Source of the DNA: Bufo bufo
Taxonomy: Eukaryota; Chordata; Amphibia; Anura; Bufonidae
Assembly: GCF_905171765.1 (NCBI RefSeq)
Contig: NC_053394.1
Coordinates: 159,783,256 to 159,847,255, forward strand
DNA length: 64,000 bases
Direction of reading: 5' to 3'
Position 1 is the first letter of the stretch. Each line of letters begins with the position of its first letter. Shown one piece after another: positions 10,018-19,478 of this stretch. The notes under the pieces were generated by a model, which ran no database searches, had not been told where the DNA came from, and was given only the letters and a program-made list of their open reading frames with translations. The translations under genes and the position numbers were made by a program.

Positions 10018-11067
10018 CACTCACCTAAAGAATTATTAGGAACACCTGTTCTATTTCTCATTAATGCAATTATCTAGTCAACCAATCACATGGCAGTTGC
10101 TTCAATGCATTTAGGGGGGTGGTCCTGGTCAAGACAATCTCCTGAACTCCAAACTGAATGTCAGAATGGGAAAGAAAGGTGATTTAAGCAATTTTGAGCG
10201 TGGCATGGTTGTTGGTGCCAGACGGGCCGGTCTGAGTATTTCACAATCTGCTCAGTTACTGGGATTTTCATGCACAACCATTCCTAGGGTTTACAAAGAA
10301 TGGTGTGAAAAGGGAAAAACATCCAGTATGCGGCAGTCCTGTGGGCGAAAATGCCTTGTGGATGCTAGAGGTCAGAGGAGAATGGGCCGACTGATTCAAG
10401 CTGATAGAAGAGCAACGTTGACTGAAATAACCACTCGTTACAACCGAGGTATGCAGCAAAGCATTTGTGAAGCCACAACACGCACAACCTTGAGGCGGAT
10501 GGGCTACAACAGCAGAAGACCCCACCGGGTACCACTCATCTCCACTACAAATAGGAAAAAGAGGCTACAATTTGCACGAGCTCACCAAAATTGGACTGTT
10601 GAAGACTGGAAAAATGTTGCCTGGTCTGATGAGTCTCGATTTCTGTTGAGACATTCAAATAGTAGAGTCCGAATTTGGCGTAAACAGAATGAGAACATGT
10701 ATCCATCCTCTGATGGCTACTTCCAGCAGGATAATGCACCATGTCACAAAGCTCCAATCATTTCAAATTGGTTTCTTGAACATGACAATGAGTTCACTGT
10801 ACTAAAATGGCCCCCACAGTCACCAGATCTCAACCCAATAGAGCATCTTTGGGATGTGGTGGAACGGGAGCTTCGTGCCCTGGATGTGCATCCCTCAAAT
10901 CTCCATCAACTGCAAGATGCTATCCTATCAATATGGGCCAACATTTCTAAAGAATGCTATCAGCACCTTGTGGAATCAATGCCACGTAGAATTAAGGCAG
11001 TTCTGAAGGCAAAAGGGGGTCTAACACCGGATTAGTATGGTGTTCCTAATAATTCTTTAGGTGAGTG
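10018..11067 (+). mobile_element. Tc1-like transposon with internal deletion (DD36E spacing)
   Basis: Ends CACTCACCTAAAGAATTATT and the complement AATAATTCTTTAGGTGAGTG, flanked by TA at 10016-10017 and 11068-11069. At 1050 bp it is shorter than a complete element because part of the transposase is missing. Confidence 0.93.
10166..11035 (+). CDS. Tc1-like transposase, open but internally deleted, 289 aa
   Basis: A single open frame from MGKKGDLSNFERGM to KAKGGLTPD. Residues 1-110 are the DNA-binding half (two helix-turn-helix regions, GLSISQSAQLLG and an arginine-rich linker). The first catalytic Asp is in VAWSDESRF (about residue 155). The second is in FQQDNAPCHKA and the Glu in SPDLNPIEHLW, 36 residues apart by my count. 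About 50 residues normal for the family between WRKQNENM and the YFQQDNAP block are absent: the frame passes from NENM straight into YPSSDGYF. The two sides resemble each other (M-P-S motif), which suggests deletion between short repeats. All three acidic residues remain, but loss of the beta-strand region should abolish activity. Confidence 0.88.
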   Translation: MGKKGDLSNFERGMVVGARRAGLSISQSAQLLGFSCTTIPRVYKEWCEKGKTSSMRQSCGRKCLVDARGQRRMGRLIQADRRATLTEITTRYNRGMQQSICEATTRTTLRRMGYNSRRPHRVPLISTTNRKKRLQFARAHQNWTVEDWKNVAWSDESRFLLRHSNSRVRIWRKQNENMYPSSDGYFQQDNAPCHKAPIISNWFLEHDNEFTVLKWPPQSPDLNPIEHLWDVVERELRALDVHPSNLHQLQDAILSIWANISKECYQHLVESMPRRIKAVLKAKGGLTPD

Positions 11068-11339
11068 TATATGGCGGCCTTGAGGTTGCTGTGAATTCAC
11101 TCGGGGCCTGATCCCTCTTAAAGTGGTCCCAGATTGACCATCACCGGCTGAGAACCCTTTGAACTGTGAAAGTGCCTGCGCACTGAGGAGAGACTGAAAG
11201 GAAGGGAAAGAATCCGCAAAAGCAAGCAGAGGACGGCACAGCAGACGACTGAATAGCTTCTTTTTTAAGTAAATTGTTTTATTATAAATGGAGTTTAATA
11301 TCTGTTTTTGTCTTTTATTATATTCTGGCTTTTGCTTAA

Positions 11340-11767
11340 AGGGGTTCTGCACTTTGTTTAAACTGATGATCTATCCTCTGGATAGATCATCAGCTTCTGA
11401 TCGGTGGGGGTCCGACACCTGGGACCCCCGCCGATCAGCTGTTTGAGAAGGCAGCGGTGCTCCAGGAGCGCCGCTGCCTTCTCACTGTTTACCGTAGGCC
11501 CAGTGACATCACGACTAATATCACTGGCCTGGGCGGGGCTAAGCTCTGTTCACTTGAATGGAGCTTAGCCCCGCCCAGGCCAGTGATACTAGTCATGACG
11601 TCACTGGGCCTGCGGTAAATAGTGATAAGGTCGCGGCACTGCTGGAGCGCCGCTGCCTTCTCAAATAGCTGATCGGCAGGGGTCCCGGGTGTCGGACCCC
11701 CGCCGATCAGATGCTGATGATCTATCAAGAGGATAGATCATCAGTTTAAACAAAGTGCAGAACCCCT
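11340..11767. mobile_element. Long near-perfect palindrome, TTAA flanked
   Basis: A 428-bp fold-back element. Ends AGGGGTTCTGCACTTTG and complement CAAAGTGCAGAACCCCT lie inside TTAA (11336-11339 and 11768-11771). Homology between the arms continues through GATGATCTATCC, the GCCGATCAG block and the GGGCGGGGCTAAGC block almost to the centre near 11550. No ORF of note. It should form a very stable hairpin in RNA or single-stranded DNA. Confidence 0.88.
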
Positions 11768-11771
11768 TTAA

Positions 11772-12268
11772 AGTGACAGTTTTTTGCTATGTATGATGCT
11801 TTTTGATAATAAATGAATGTAAATGTAGTGGTGCTATAATGTGGACCCCAGACCTCTCTGATATCCTGAAGGCTGGGATGGCGCTGTGGAAGCATACGAT
11901 TAGGACAGAGCAAAACGGAATGCCTCTTAAAGGCTTACGTTTTGCATTCAATCTGGCCATTCTATTATATTCCGTTTGAAACGGAAACTATAACGAAATG
12001 GCATAACGCAGATGTGAACCCACCCTTAGGAATAGATTGTTTCTGAATACTCAAGCGTAGAGGAAGAAAGGAAAACTCTTGAAAGCTTGTCTTTTAAGTA
12101 TTAGGTCGGGTACAATAAAAAGGTATCCCTACATACCGCAATACTCTCGTATTTTGTAATTTTATTTATATATACTTATTTAGTTTTTTTCAGTAGTATG
12201 ATTAAGTGGTGAAAATTATTAGTGCCCCCCCCATTTTTGATTGTGGTATCTTATGTGCCCCCCCCCCC
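11772..12268. other. No gene seen; short poly-C tract
   Basis: Mixed sequence with part of a repeat of the CGTTTTGCATTC / GAAACGGAAAC kind near 11930-12020 and a C run at about 12259-12269. I see no coding exon. Confidence 0.4.
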
Positions 12269-12750
12269 CTATATATTGTTCCTAGAGTCACCACTGGTGG
12301 TGAATATCGCCTCACTGATCTCCCTCCAGAGCCGTTGGGTGCGCTGATTGTCGGCGTGGTCCCATAAAGTGGGACGTGCCTCCACCAGTTGGATGAAGAG
12401 TTCGTTATCGATGTGAGGGACAACGAACTCCTCATCTTCCCTGGTGGAGACTTTGGAACCCTAGAAGAAAAAGAAAAAAAAAATTAATTGAAAGTCCAAA
12501 AACCAAATGCAAATTAGAACTACTTATTCGATACTTACACGTCCCCGACCGCCACGAGCTCTCCCACGAACTCTGGAGGAGACTTGGGGATCCTGCCTGG
12601 CAGCTCTAGGTGCAGGTTCCTGACAAAAAAAAAAAAGTTAAACCATAATTATATTTTTTTAAAGCCCCGGTCCGTGCTTGTTCCACCTTCCCTTGGTGAC
12701 GCCGAGGCCCCAGCAGGTGAGCCAGAGGATGATGATGAAGAAGACTAGAA

Positions 12751-13517
12751 TAAGGCTGGTTTCACACTTGCGTTGTCCGGATCCGGCGTGTACTCCATTT
12801 GCCGGAATTACACGCCGGATCCTGAAAAACGCAAGTGAACTGAAAGCATTTGAAGACGGATCCGTCTTCAAAATGCGTTCAGTGTTACTATGGCACCCAG
12901 GACGCTATTAAAGTCCTGGCTGCCATAGTAGTAGTGGGGAGCGGGGGAGCAGTATACTTACAGTCCGTGCGGCTCCCGGGGCGCTCCAGAATGACGTCAG
13001 GGCGCCTCATGCGCATGGATGACGTGATCCATGCGACACGTCATCCATGAGCGTGGGGCGCCCTGACGTCACTCTGGAGCGCCCGGGGAGCCGCACGGAC
13101 TGTAAGTATACTGCTCCCCCGCTCCCCACTACACTTTACCATGGCTGCCAGGACTTTAGCGTCTTGGCAGCCATGGTAACCATTCAGAAAAAGCTAAACG
13201 TCGGATCCGGCAATGCGCTGAAACTAGCTTAAGGCCGGATCCGGATTAATGCCTTTCAATGGGCATTAATTCCGGATCCAGCCTTGCGGCAAGTGTTCAG
13301 GATTTTTGGCCAGAGCAAAAAGCGCAGCATGCTGCGTTATTTTCTCTGGCCAAAAAACGTTCCGGTCCGGAACTGAAGACATCCTAATGCATCCTGAACG
13401 GATTTCTCTCCATTCAGAATGCATTAGGATAAAACTGATCAGGATTCTTCCGGCATAGAGCCCCGACGACGAAACTCTATGCCGGAAGAAAAGAACGCAA
13501 GTGTGAAAGAGCCCTAA
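12751..13517. mobile_element. Composite palindromic element with TTTCACACTTGCG ends
   Basis: Left TAAGGCTGGTTTCACACTTGCG and right CGCAAGTGTGAAAGAGCCCTAAG are inverted repeats. Nested within is a second, near-perfect palindrome (about 12936-13132) whose arms share GGGGAGCGGGGGAGCAGTAT and CCGTGCGGCTCCCGGGGCG. Several CGGATCCG octamers occur. No coding capacity. Confidence 0.75.
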
Positions 13518-13957
13518 GGCCTCATGCACACGACAGTGTTTTTTCACTGTCAGTGATTTGGTTTCAGTGGTCCGTGTCCGATTTAGCTTCAGTTGTGTTT
13601 CCTTGTGTCTTCCTTTTTTTTTGTCTGACAGGGGAAAAAAAAGGAAGGTTAATGAAAAGTGTAATTTTATTGCACCAAGGTCTTGTAGAAAAAAACGGAC
13701 ACGGATGACATACCAGTTGTGCATCCGTTTTTTTTTACGGACCCATTGATTTGAATGGGTCCGTCCTCCGTTTTCCACTGACAAGAATAGGACAGGTTAT
13801 ATTTTTTGACGGACTGGAATCACGGACGCGGAGAAAAAACGGAGGACTATCAGTTTTTTTTCACAGCTCCATAGAAATGAATGGGACCTCTGCTAAACTG
13901 TGAAAAATGACGGAATGGACGCGGATGCACACAACGGTAGTGTGCATGCGGCCTAAA
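13515..13957. mobile_element. MITE with GGCCTCATGCACAC ends
   Basis: Left TAAGGCCTCATGCACACGACAGTG and right TAGTGTGCATGCGGCCTA pair as imperfect inverted repeats. It abuts the preceding element, sharing the TAAGG boundary. Interior has runs of T and A on matching arms. No ORF that I would call coding. Confidence 0.6.
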
Positions 13958-14314
13958 GCACATACTGATTAATGCAATGAATCAAACAGTATTCCAAACT
14001 CCCAGCATTGCTTGTTATACTTACCGGCTGCCGAATTCGACGCAGCCTTTTGGGTGGGGTTCTCTGCTCTGATTCAGATGGTGAAGACATCTGTACGAGA
14101 CATAATACAAGACCAAATGCAGATTAAAAATGGTATATGAACATGTTTAGAGCACCATTGACAGAGATATCACATTTATAAAATATTTATTTCAAGAACT
14201 TAATTTTGAGTAGATAAGGTTGTGCTTGCCCACCACAGAAAATCCTTCCAAAATACTTTTATTTTTTTGTTTTTTGAAAATGCTAAAAAAAAAAACATTA
14301 TTCCCAAGATCATG

Positions 14315-15225
14315 TTTTTAAAGCTCCCCCCCTCAGTGCCATCATCTACCCCCTCGGTGCCATCAGCCGCCCCCCCCCCCCCCCCCCAGTGCCATATGTC
14401 ACAGTCCCTCAGGTGACTGGTGTCAGGAGATCAGAGAGACTGGCTGAGCATGGAGGAGTCTAACTGCTTCCTTGATTTCTCTTTATTCAGTGTTGATAGG
14501 GTTAATGACCACTTAGCTGTTGCTCAGTGGTCATCACTTCTACCCTTTATAGTCTGACCCCGCCCTTCTTACTATGCGGTAGATAGCTTCATTTGGGTTT
14601 GGCTGAGCTGGTGTGAGGTCATCTCTGGTTTTCCTGTTCTTCCATCTCTACAGAAATTAAGTGTCACGTTTGTTTGTATTTGTTATATTCCCTGTTGTTG
14701 TATCTGGGCCTGAGACAAAGACTTCCATTTGTCCATCTGGGGAGGAATGTGTTGTCTCTGGTCCTAAACTTATTCCAGGGTCTTATAGGGAAATCAGGGC
14801 ATAGGTATCCTGCTTATTAATATTCCTACCTTCAAGGTCTATTAATATTGATAGGTAGTCAGGGCCTGGATTAGGGTTGTCTAGGAGGTGACCTGTTTCT
14901 TCCCTAGTTTCCAGGCCCAGTTACTGTTCCCCTTCCCTCCTGTGTTCAGTGTGGAGTCCCCCCCCCACACTGATCGTGACACCATAATCTCCCCCATGCC
15001 ATCAGCCTTCCCCCAGTCCCATAATCTCCCCCAATGCCATTAGCCCCCCTCAGTGTCATCAGCCCCCTCTCAGTGCCATCAGCCCCCCCAGTGCCATAAT
15101 CTCTCCCCATGCCATCAGCCCCCCTCAGTGCCATAATCTCCCCCATGTCATCAGTCCCCCTCTCTGTGCCATCAGCCCCGCCTCAGTGCCATCAGCCCCC
15201 ACCCCAGTGCCATAATCTCCCCCCA
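14315..15225 (+). repeat. Minisatellite of CCCCCAGTGCCATCAG units, split by an LTR
   Basis: Degenerate units of about 16-18 bp (ccccctcagtgccatcag, ccccagtgccataatct) occur at 14315-14396 and again at 14982-15225. The LTR at 14397-14981 inserted within the array. Includes a pure C run near 14369-14387. Confidence 0.8.
14397..14981. mobile_element. Solo LTR, 585 bp
   Basis: Begins TGTCACAGTCCC and ends GATCGTGACA, so it has TG...CA ends with short inverted termini TGTCAC/GTGACA. The 5-bp flanks are identical: CCATA at 14392-14396 and CCATA at 14982-14986. There is no internal region between two LTRs, so it is a solo LTR left by recombination. The terminal style matches the Gypsy-type LTRs elsewhere in this window. 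Confidence 0.85.
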
Positions 15226-15339
15226 GTGATAGATATTAAAACTTTCTATACTTACCAGGTTGTTTGCCAAGTCTAGCTTGTTTGCCAAGTTGATCCAAGA
15301 TGGCCGCTGGGGGGGGGGGGACAATTCTTGAGCTTGCTC

Positions 15340-15659
15340 AGTGAGCAAAACGGTTTGAAATGGATCCGCCTCAAACTGAGCCATTATAAACGGATCCGTC
15401 CCCATTGACTTACATTGTTTGCCAGTCCGGATCCGTTAGGCTTCGCTTCGTCAGCTGGACAGAAAAATGCTGCAGGCAGCGTTTTTGGTGTCCGCCTACA
15501 GAGTGGAATGGTGACTGAACTGAGGCAAACTAATGCATTCTGAGCGGATCCTTTTCCATTCAGAATGCATTAGGGCAAAACTCATTTTGGACTGCTTTTG
15601 AGAGCCCTGAACATATCTCACAAACGGAAAGCCAAAACGCTAGTGTGAAAGTAGTCTTA
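15340..15659. mobile_element. MITE with GTGTGAAAGTAG end
   Basis: The right end CGCTAGTGTGAAAGTAGTCTTA matches the terminal family seen at 2476, 25640 and 30044. The left end near 15340 is less clear and shows AAACGG and GGATCCGCC motifs. Internal arms share TCAGAATGCATTAG-type sequence. Confidence 0.55.
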
Positions 15660-16709
15660 GATGGATTGGTGTGGGGAATAAAAGGGATGTATACAGACAG
15701 GTAAGTTAGAACACCTGTATGAAGAGTATGGGAATACCTTTCCTCCTGCCCATAAGCTAAAATAGAGGCCACTCATCTGTGGGTGGACGTGTGCTGGTTA
15801 GGCAGGTCCCCATGGGTTGGTCAGATATAGTTATGGAAGTTGGAGGACTGGTGATTTCAAATGGAGTGTTGTGGGCCAAATGTATCCCATAAATTATGGA
15901 ATTACGACATTTCCTCTGAACAGTTATGTGCAGTTCCTCTGGAGACAGGAGTACTTCATAAGGACTCACCACTCAATAGCAATGGGGAAAGGAACCAACC
16001 TGAGCAGGGTCCCCTCTCTCTGTAAAGGCCCTATAGCAGTTGTAACTGCTGCATGTATACTACATTTGTCCTCGACTCCACCCATCATTAATTAAGAGTT
16101 CAACTCCCTGGTTCCTGAGATGAGCCTTTTGCAGTGGGAAGTTTTCTACAGAAGGTGCTGTCGTATTACAATGAGGGAACAACCAAAATCTTTTCACTCC
16201 AGAGGAATAACCACTCACATTCCTCCAAACAGGATTGAGTGTAGGGGTGGATAAATCATTGTATTATTTTTCATTTTGGCCATAGTTTGTTGACTAATGT
16301 TCCACTACTTGTGGCAGAGAAGACAGAGTATGCCATCCCTACACTGTTTTCTGTGGAGCTCCTACACAGGCAATGTTTCAGTCCAGAATGCTACTGTTTT
16401 AAGTGGGCTCCCCTGCTGTTGGCCCTTCTCAGCATTTTTTCCCTCCTGGCATCAGCTTTCCATTGCCCTTTTCCTCGCTTTGGGTCATTAACACATTATA
16501 GGAACTTAGATGCCCGTCCTAATTAATCCCTGCATGGTAGGTAGACCATGAGACTGCTAGGGGGCCGGAGAGGGAAGATGGGCCCACCACTGAGCTGATT
16601 TCAATGCTGCCATACATAGTCATGCATTTCCTGCAGCCACCACTAGGGGGAGCATAGAGATGTATACTGTAGTAATAAATATGATACTGCGCTATTGGGA
16701 CTAAGAGCG
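15660..16709. other. No gene seen
   Basis: No coding exon, terminal repeats or tandem array were recognised. Two overlapping plus-strand open stretches near 16290-16520 have no family resemblance that I can see and no splice context worth reporting. Confidence 0.4.
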
Positions 16710-17276
16710 TGTGGCGAAACCAACCTCGCCACTGGGTTTTGGAGGGCCCTGGCTGCTGGCCTCTTGCCTCAGGATTATGGCCCATACTAACTTTTAAACC
16801 CCTGAACCTATTCAAGTGAATTTTGGATAGGTTTGTCCCCAGGTTATACTGGTTAAATTGATCTAAGTTATATGTATGGACAATGTAAACTCACAAAGTT
16901 GTAATAATTTATAATAAGTATAGCTTGTCAGCTTGGGAGATAGTTGAGTGGATAGACAGAGGGGAGGAATATGCTGGGTGTGTTTCTATTGTCCCATTGT
17001 GCCATTGTGAGATGTTAAATGTCTGTGTATTGAAAAGGGTTGTGACATTGTATGTTTAAATGGTGATTTCTGTTCTGTTGTCCCCACATGTGTATTGGTG
17101 ATTTCTCTTTGTCTTGAGAGATAATTGGATTACTCCTCGGGTGTCTCCAGGGCAGAGAGGAGGAAACCATGATGCATTGTGGGGATGTATTGTCTCTGTA
17201 TATCCTGAATTGCTACATATCTGTCCTGTGTCGCAGTCTCCCTTCTGGTCCCCTAGGGGCGTGAACGATTGATTGG
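16710..17276 (+). repeat. 5' LTR, truncated
   Basis: Matches 18001-18567 base for base apart from scattered substitutions, for example TTGATCTAAG against TTGATGTAAG and CTCCTCGGGTG against CTGCTCAGGTG. It breaks off after AACGATTGATTG, where the complete LTR continues for about another 380 bp. Confidence 0.82.
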
Positions 17277-17788
17277 TCTCCATTCCCCAGCGGCCGTGTG
17301 ATTTATTGGGAATTGGGAGCCCAGTCTCCATTCCCCAGCGGCCGTGTGATGTACAGGGAATTGGGAGCCCAGTCTCCATTCCCCAGCAGCCGTGTGATTT
17401 ATTGGGAATTGGGAGCCCAGTCTCCAATCCCCAGCGGCAGGCGGAGTTACAGGGGGGAGAGACAGTCGGTCCTGTCCCCCAGCGGCAGAGTGTCCAGCAG
17501 GGAATAGAGAGCCCAGTCTCCTTTCCCCAGCAGCAGGACACTGTATTGGGAGCGGAGACAGTCGGTCGCCCTCCCCAGCGGCTGGAAGTATGTATGGGAG
17601 AGGAGCTCGTTACCCCCTCTCCCCAGCGGCAGCTTAACGCACCAGGGGGAGACAGTAAGCCCCACAACAGTGCAGATGGGACAGTGGTCTCTGCACTTAC
17701 AGCACAGGGGGTAGAGACAGTTGGTCTCCCCCTCCAACAACCAGGCTTCTTCTATGGTAACGCTGGCACCAGGGCAGAGTACCGCTGA
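17273..17788 (+). pseudogene. Repetitive internal ORF of the LTR element, 171 codons
   Basis: An open frame composed of imperfect repeats of IPQRPCDLLGIGSPVS and PQRQSVQQGIESPVS type, encoded by tandem DNA units of about 62-69 bp (cagcggc, gagcccagtctcc). It lies between the truncated 5' LTR and the purine tract of the 3' LTR. The 5' end of the frame falls at the deletion junction, so its true start is lost. I do not recognise a domain. It is probably the tail of a retroelement protein rather than a host gene. Confidence 0.5.
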
Positions 17789-18000
17789 TACCTGCCCACA
17801 AAGCAACCTCCACTCCAAGCCAGGGAGCAACACAGAGACCGGGAGTACCAGCTACCAACACAACCTTGGTGGACTCACTGGACAGAGACAGGCTACCAAA
17901 TTCAACAGGTCCAGTATTGGGTTGTGGGTGGACTGCCAGACTAACTCAGGTACTGACCGTGAGGTCAGGTACCTGGTTAGTCTTCCCTGGGAGGGGGAGA

Positions 18001-18944
18001 TGTGTGGCAAAACCAACCTCGCCACTGGGTTTTGGAGTGGCCTGGCTGCTGGCCTCTTGCCTCAGGATTATGGCCCATACTAACTTTTAAACCCCTGAAC
18101 CTATTCAAGTGAATTTTGGATAGGTTTGTCCCCAGGTTATACTGGTTAAATTGATGTAAGTTATATGTATGGACAATGTAAACTCACAAAGTTGTAACAA
18201 TTTATAATAAGTATAGCTTGTCAGCTTGGGAGATAGTTGAGTGGAAAGACAGAGGGGAGGAATATGCTGGGTGTGTTTCTATTGTCCCATTGTGCCATTG
18301 TGAGATGTTAAATGTCTGTGTATTGAAAAGGGTTGTGACATTGTATGTTTAAATGGTGATTTCTGTTCTGTTGTCCCCACATGTGTATTGGTGATTTCTC
18401 TTTGTCTTGAGAGATAATTGGATTACTGCTCAGGTGTCTCCAGGGCAGAGAGGAGGAAACCATGATGCATTGTGGGGATGTATTTTCTCTGTATATGCTG
18501 AATTGCTACATATCTGTCCTGTGTCGCAGTCTCCTTTCTGGTCCCCTAGGGGCGTGAACGATTGATTGCTGTACTTACATTGTATGTGTTGTAACATATT
18601 GATTGGTTGGATTTCAAAACCCTGTGGGCGGACCTGTATTTGCAACAACTGTAATAAAAACCAGGCTGGGTGTCCCAGCACCTCAGACCACTGCTTGACC
18701 CTCAACACGGAGCCTTGTCTCGTTATTGGGGGGATCCGCTGTCTGCTGTTAGAGACTGATTGCCAGGAGTGTAAGCTGATTCCTGTTCGTCTGCTAGCAG
18801 CCATTCGTGAGGTTCCAGTTTGGAGTGCTATTTTGTATCCAGTTCGGGAGTTTGGTGTTCTGCAGTAGCTGTGCCTGTCTCTCAGAAAGGTGCATATCGC
18901 CTAAACGGATTTTAACCCCTTGTCTGCTGAAACGGTCCATTACA
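18001..18944 (+). repeat. 3' LTR, complete, 944 bp
   Basis: Starts TGTGGCAAAACC after the purine tract and ends at TCCATTACA before the GAGCG duplication. A possible polyadenylation signal AATAAA (in GTAATAAAAACC) lies near 18652. The tail beyond 18567 is not present in the first LTR. Confidence 0.8.
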
Positions 18945-19344
18945 GAGCGTATGAAGGTAAACACACGGGTATAATCAGTGAGTAGTCTCCAGCACATGGG
19001 CATGCATCGATATACAAGTATCTAACTTGCTTAACCAGTGTACCTGAGATGTAGGCTCCTATTCACGTGCTGGTGCTCCTGCTTGTGCTCCCGTGCTTGA
19101 TGCGGAAGTTGGCTTTCCTGCAGTCAGAGATTATCGATTGGGTAAGTGTCTGTTTGTCGAATCCTCGATGCTGTCATCCAGGGAATAAGTACAGGTATCG
19201 TGTAGCTCGGCGTGCTGCCTCGCGCCCCAGCCGGTGGCGCGCTGTTACAGCAAGTGAAAATTACACAGAAAGTGATTAGCGCTCGCTCGGAGCTATGAGT
19301 GACGTCACTGCCGCGGTCATCAATGACCACTGGTGCCAGGTATG

Positions 19345-19390
19345 TCTTCTCTAACGCGTTTCGAACAGACGCTGTTCTTCCTCAGGGAGT
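19345..19390 (-). ncRNA. Hammerhead-ribozyme-like motif in the Penelope-like 3' region
   Basis: On the minus strand, CTGAGGA (19385-19379), a perfect hairpin GAACAG-CGT-CTGTTC (19377-19363) and GAAAC (19362-19358) follow in the order of the hammerhead core box 1, stem II and box 2, then GCGTTAG where a very short stem III and cleavage site would be. There is one extra A between box 1 and stem II. Hammerhead ribozymes are known in the terminal repeats of Penelope-like elements, and the position 3' of the endonuclease fits. Stem I is not clear, so this is a candidate only. Confidence 0.35.
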
Positions 19391-19478
19391 ATTGCCTGGC
19401 TGTTCACACTCTCCAGTTATGCGCTCTGAGAATCTTAACCCCTTCCATGCCAAGCCTACAACGATCTATCCCCAGTCA

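Larger units (their letters stand above)
12269..14090 (-). pseudogene. Myb/SANT-MADF accessory gene of a Harbinger-type element, three exons
   Basis: Exon A (14090-14025) starts with ATG and encodes MSSPSESEQRTPPKRLRR and a few more residues, ending at a GTAAG donor. Exon B (12619-12539, 27 codons) is arginine/glycine rich (RVRGRARGGRGR) and ends at GTAAGT. Exon C (12460-12269) begins after TTCTTCTAG and holds the first half of a MADF-type domain: NELFIQLVEARPTLWD, then RTQRLWREISEAIF. All junctions are phase 0. The domain then stops at TAG after about 64 codons, so the second half is missing or lies in another exon. Vertebrate Harbinger elements encode such a DNA-binding partner that carries the transposase to the nucleus and DNA. 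A domesticated host copy cannot be excluded. Intron 1 is filled by two palindromic elements. Confidence 0.6.
16710..18944 (+). mobile_element. LTR retrotransposon, internally deleted, 5-bp target duplication
   Basis: The flanks GAGCG (16705-16709) and GAGCG (18945-18949) are an exact 5-bp target duplication. The element starts TGTGGCGAAACC and ends GGTCCATTACA. The first 567 bp are repeated at 18001 with about 2 percent difference by eye (at least ten substitutions). A purine tract, GGGAGGGGGAGA, lies directly before the second copy, the expected polypurine tract at a 3' LTR. The first LTR is cut at about 17276 and joined straight to the 3' end of the internal region, so gag-pol and the primer-binding site are gone. 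It is probably of Ty3/Gypsy or related type. Confidence 0.83.

Noticed and set aside
13266..13784. 172-codon minus-strand open frame
   Set aside because: It crosses the boundary of two palindromic MITEs and has no domain.
14315..15225. CRISPR-like array
   Set aside because: The units are contiguous minisatellite repeats without unique spacers, in a vertebrate genome.
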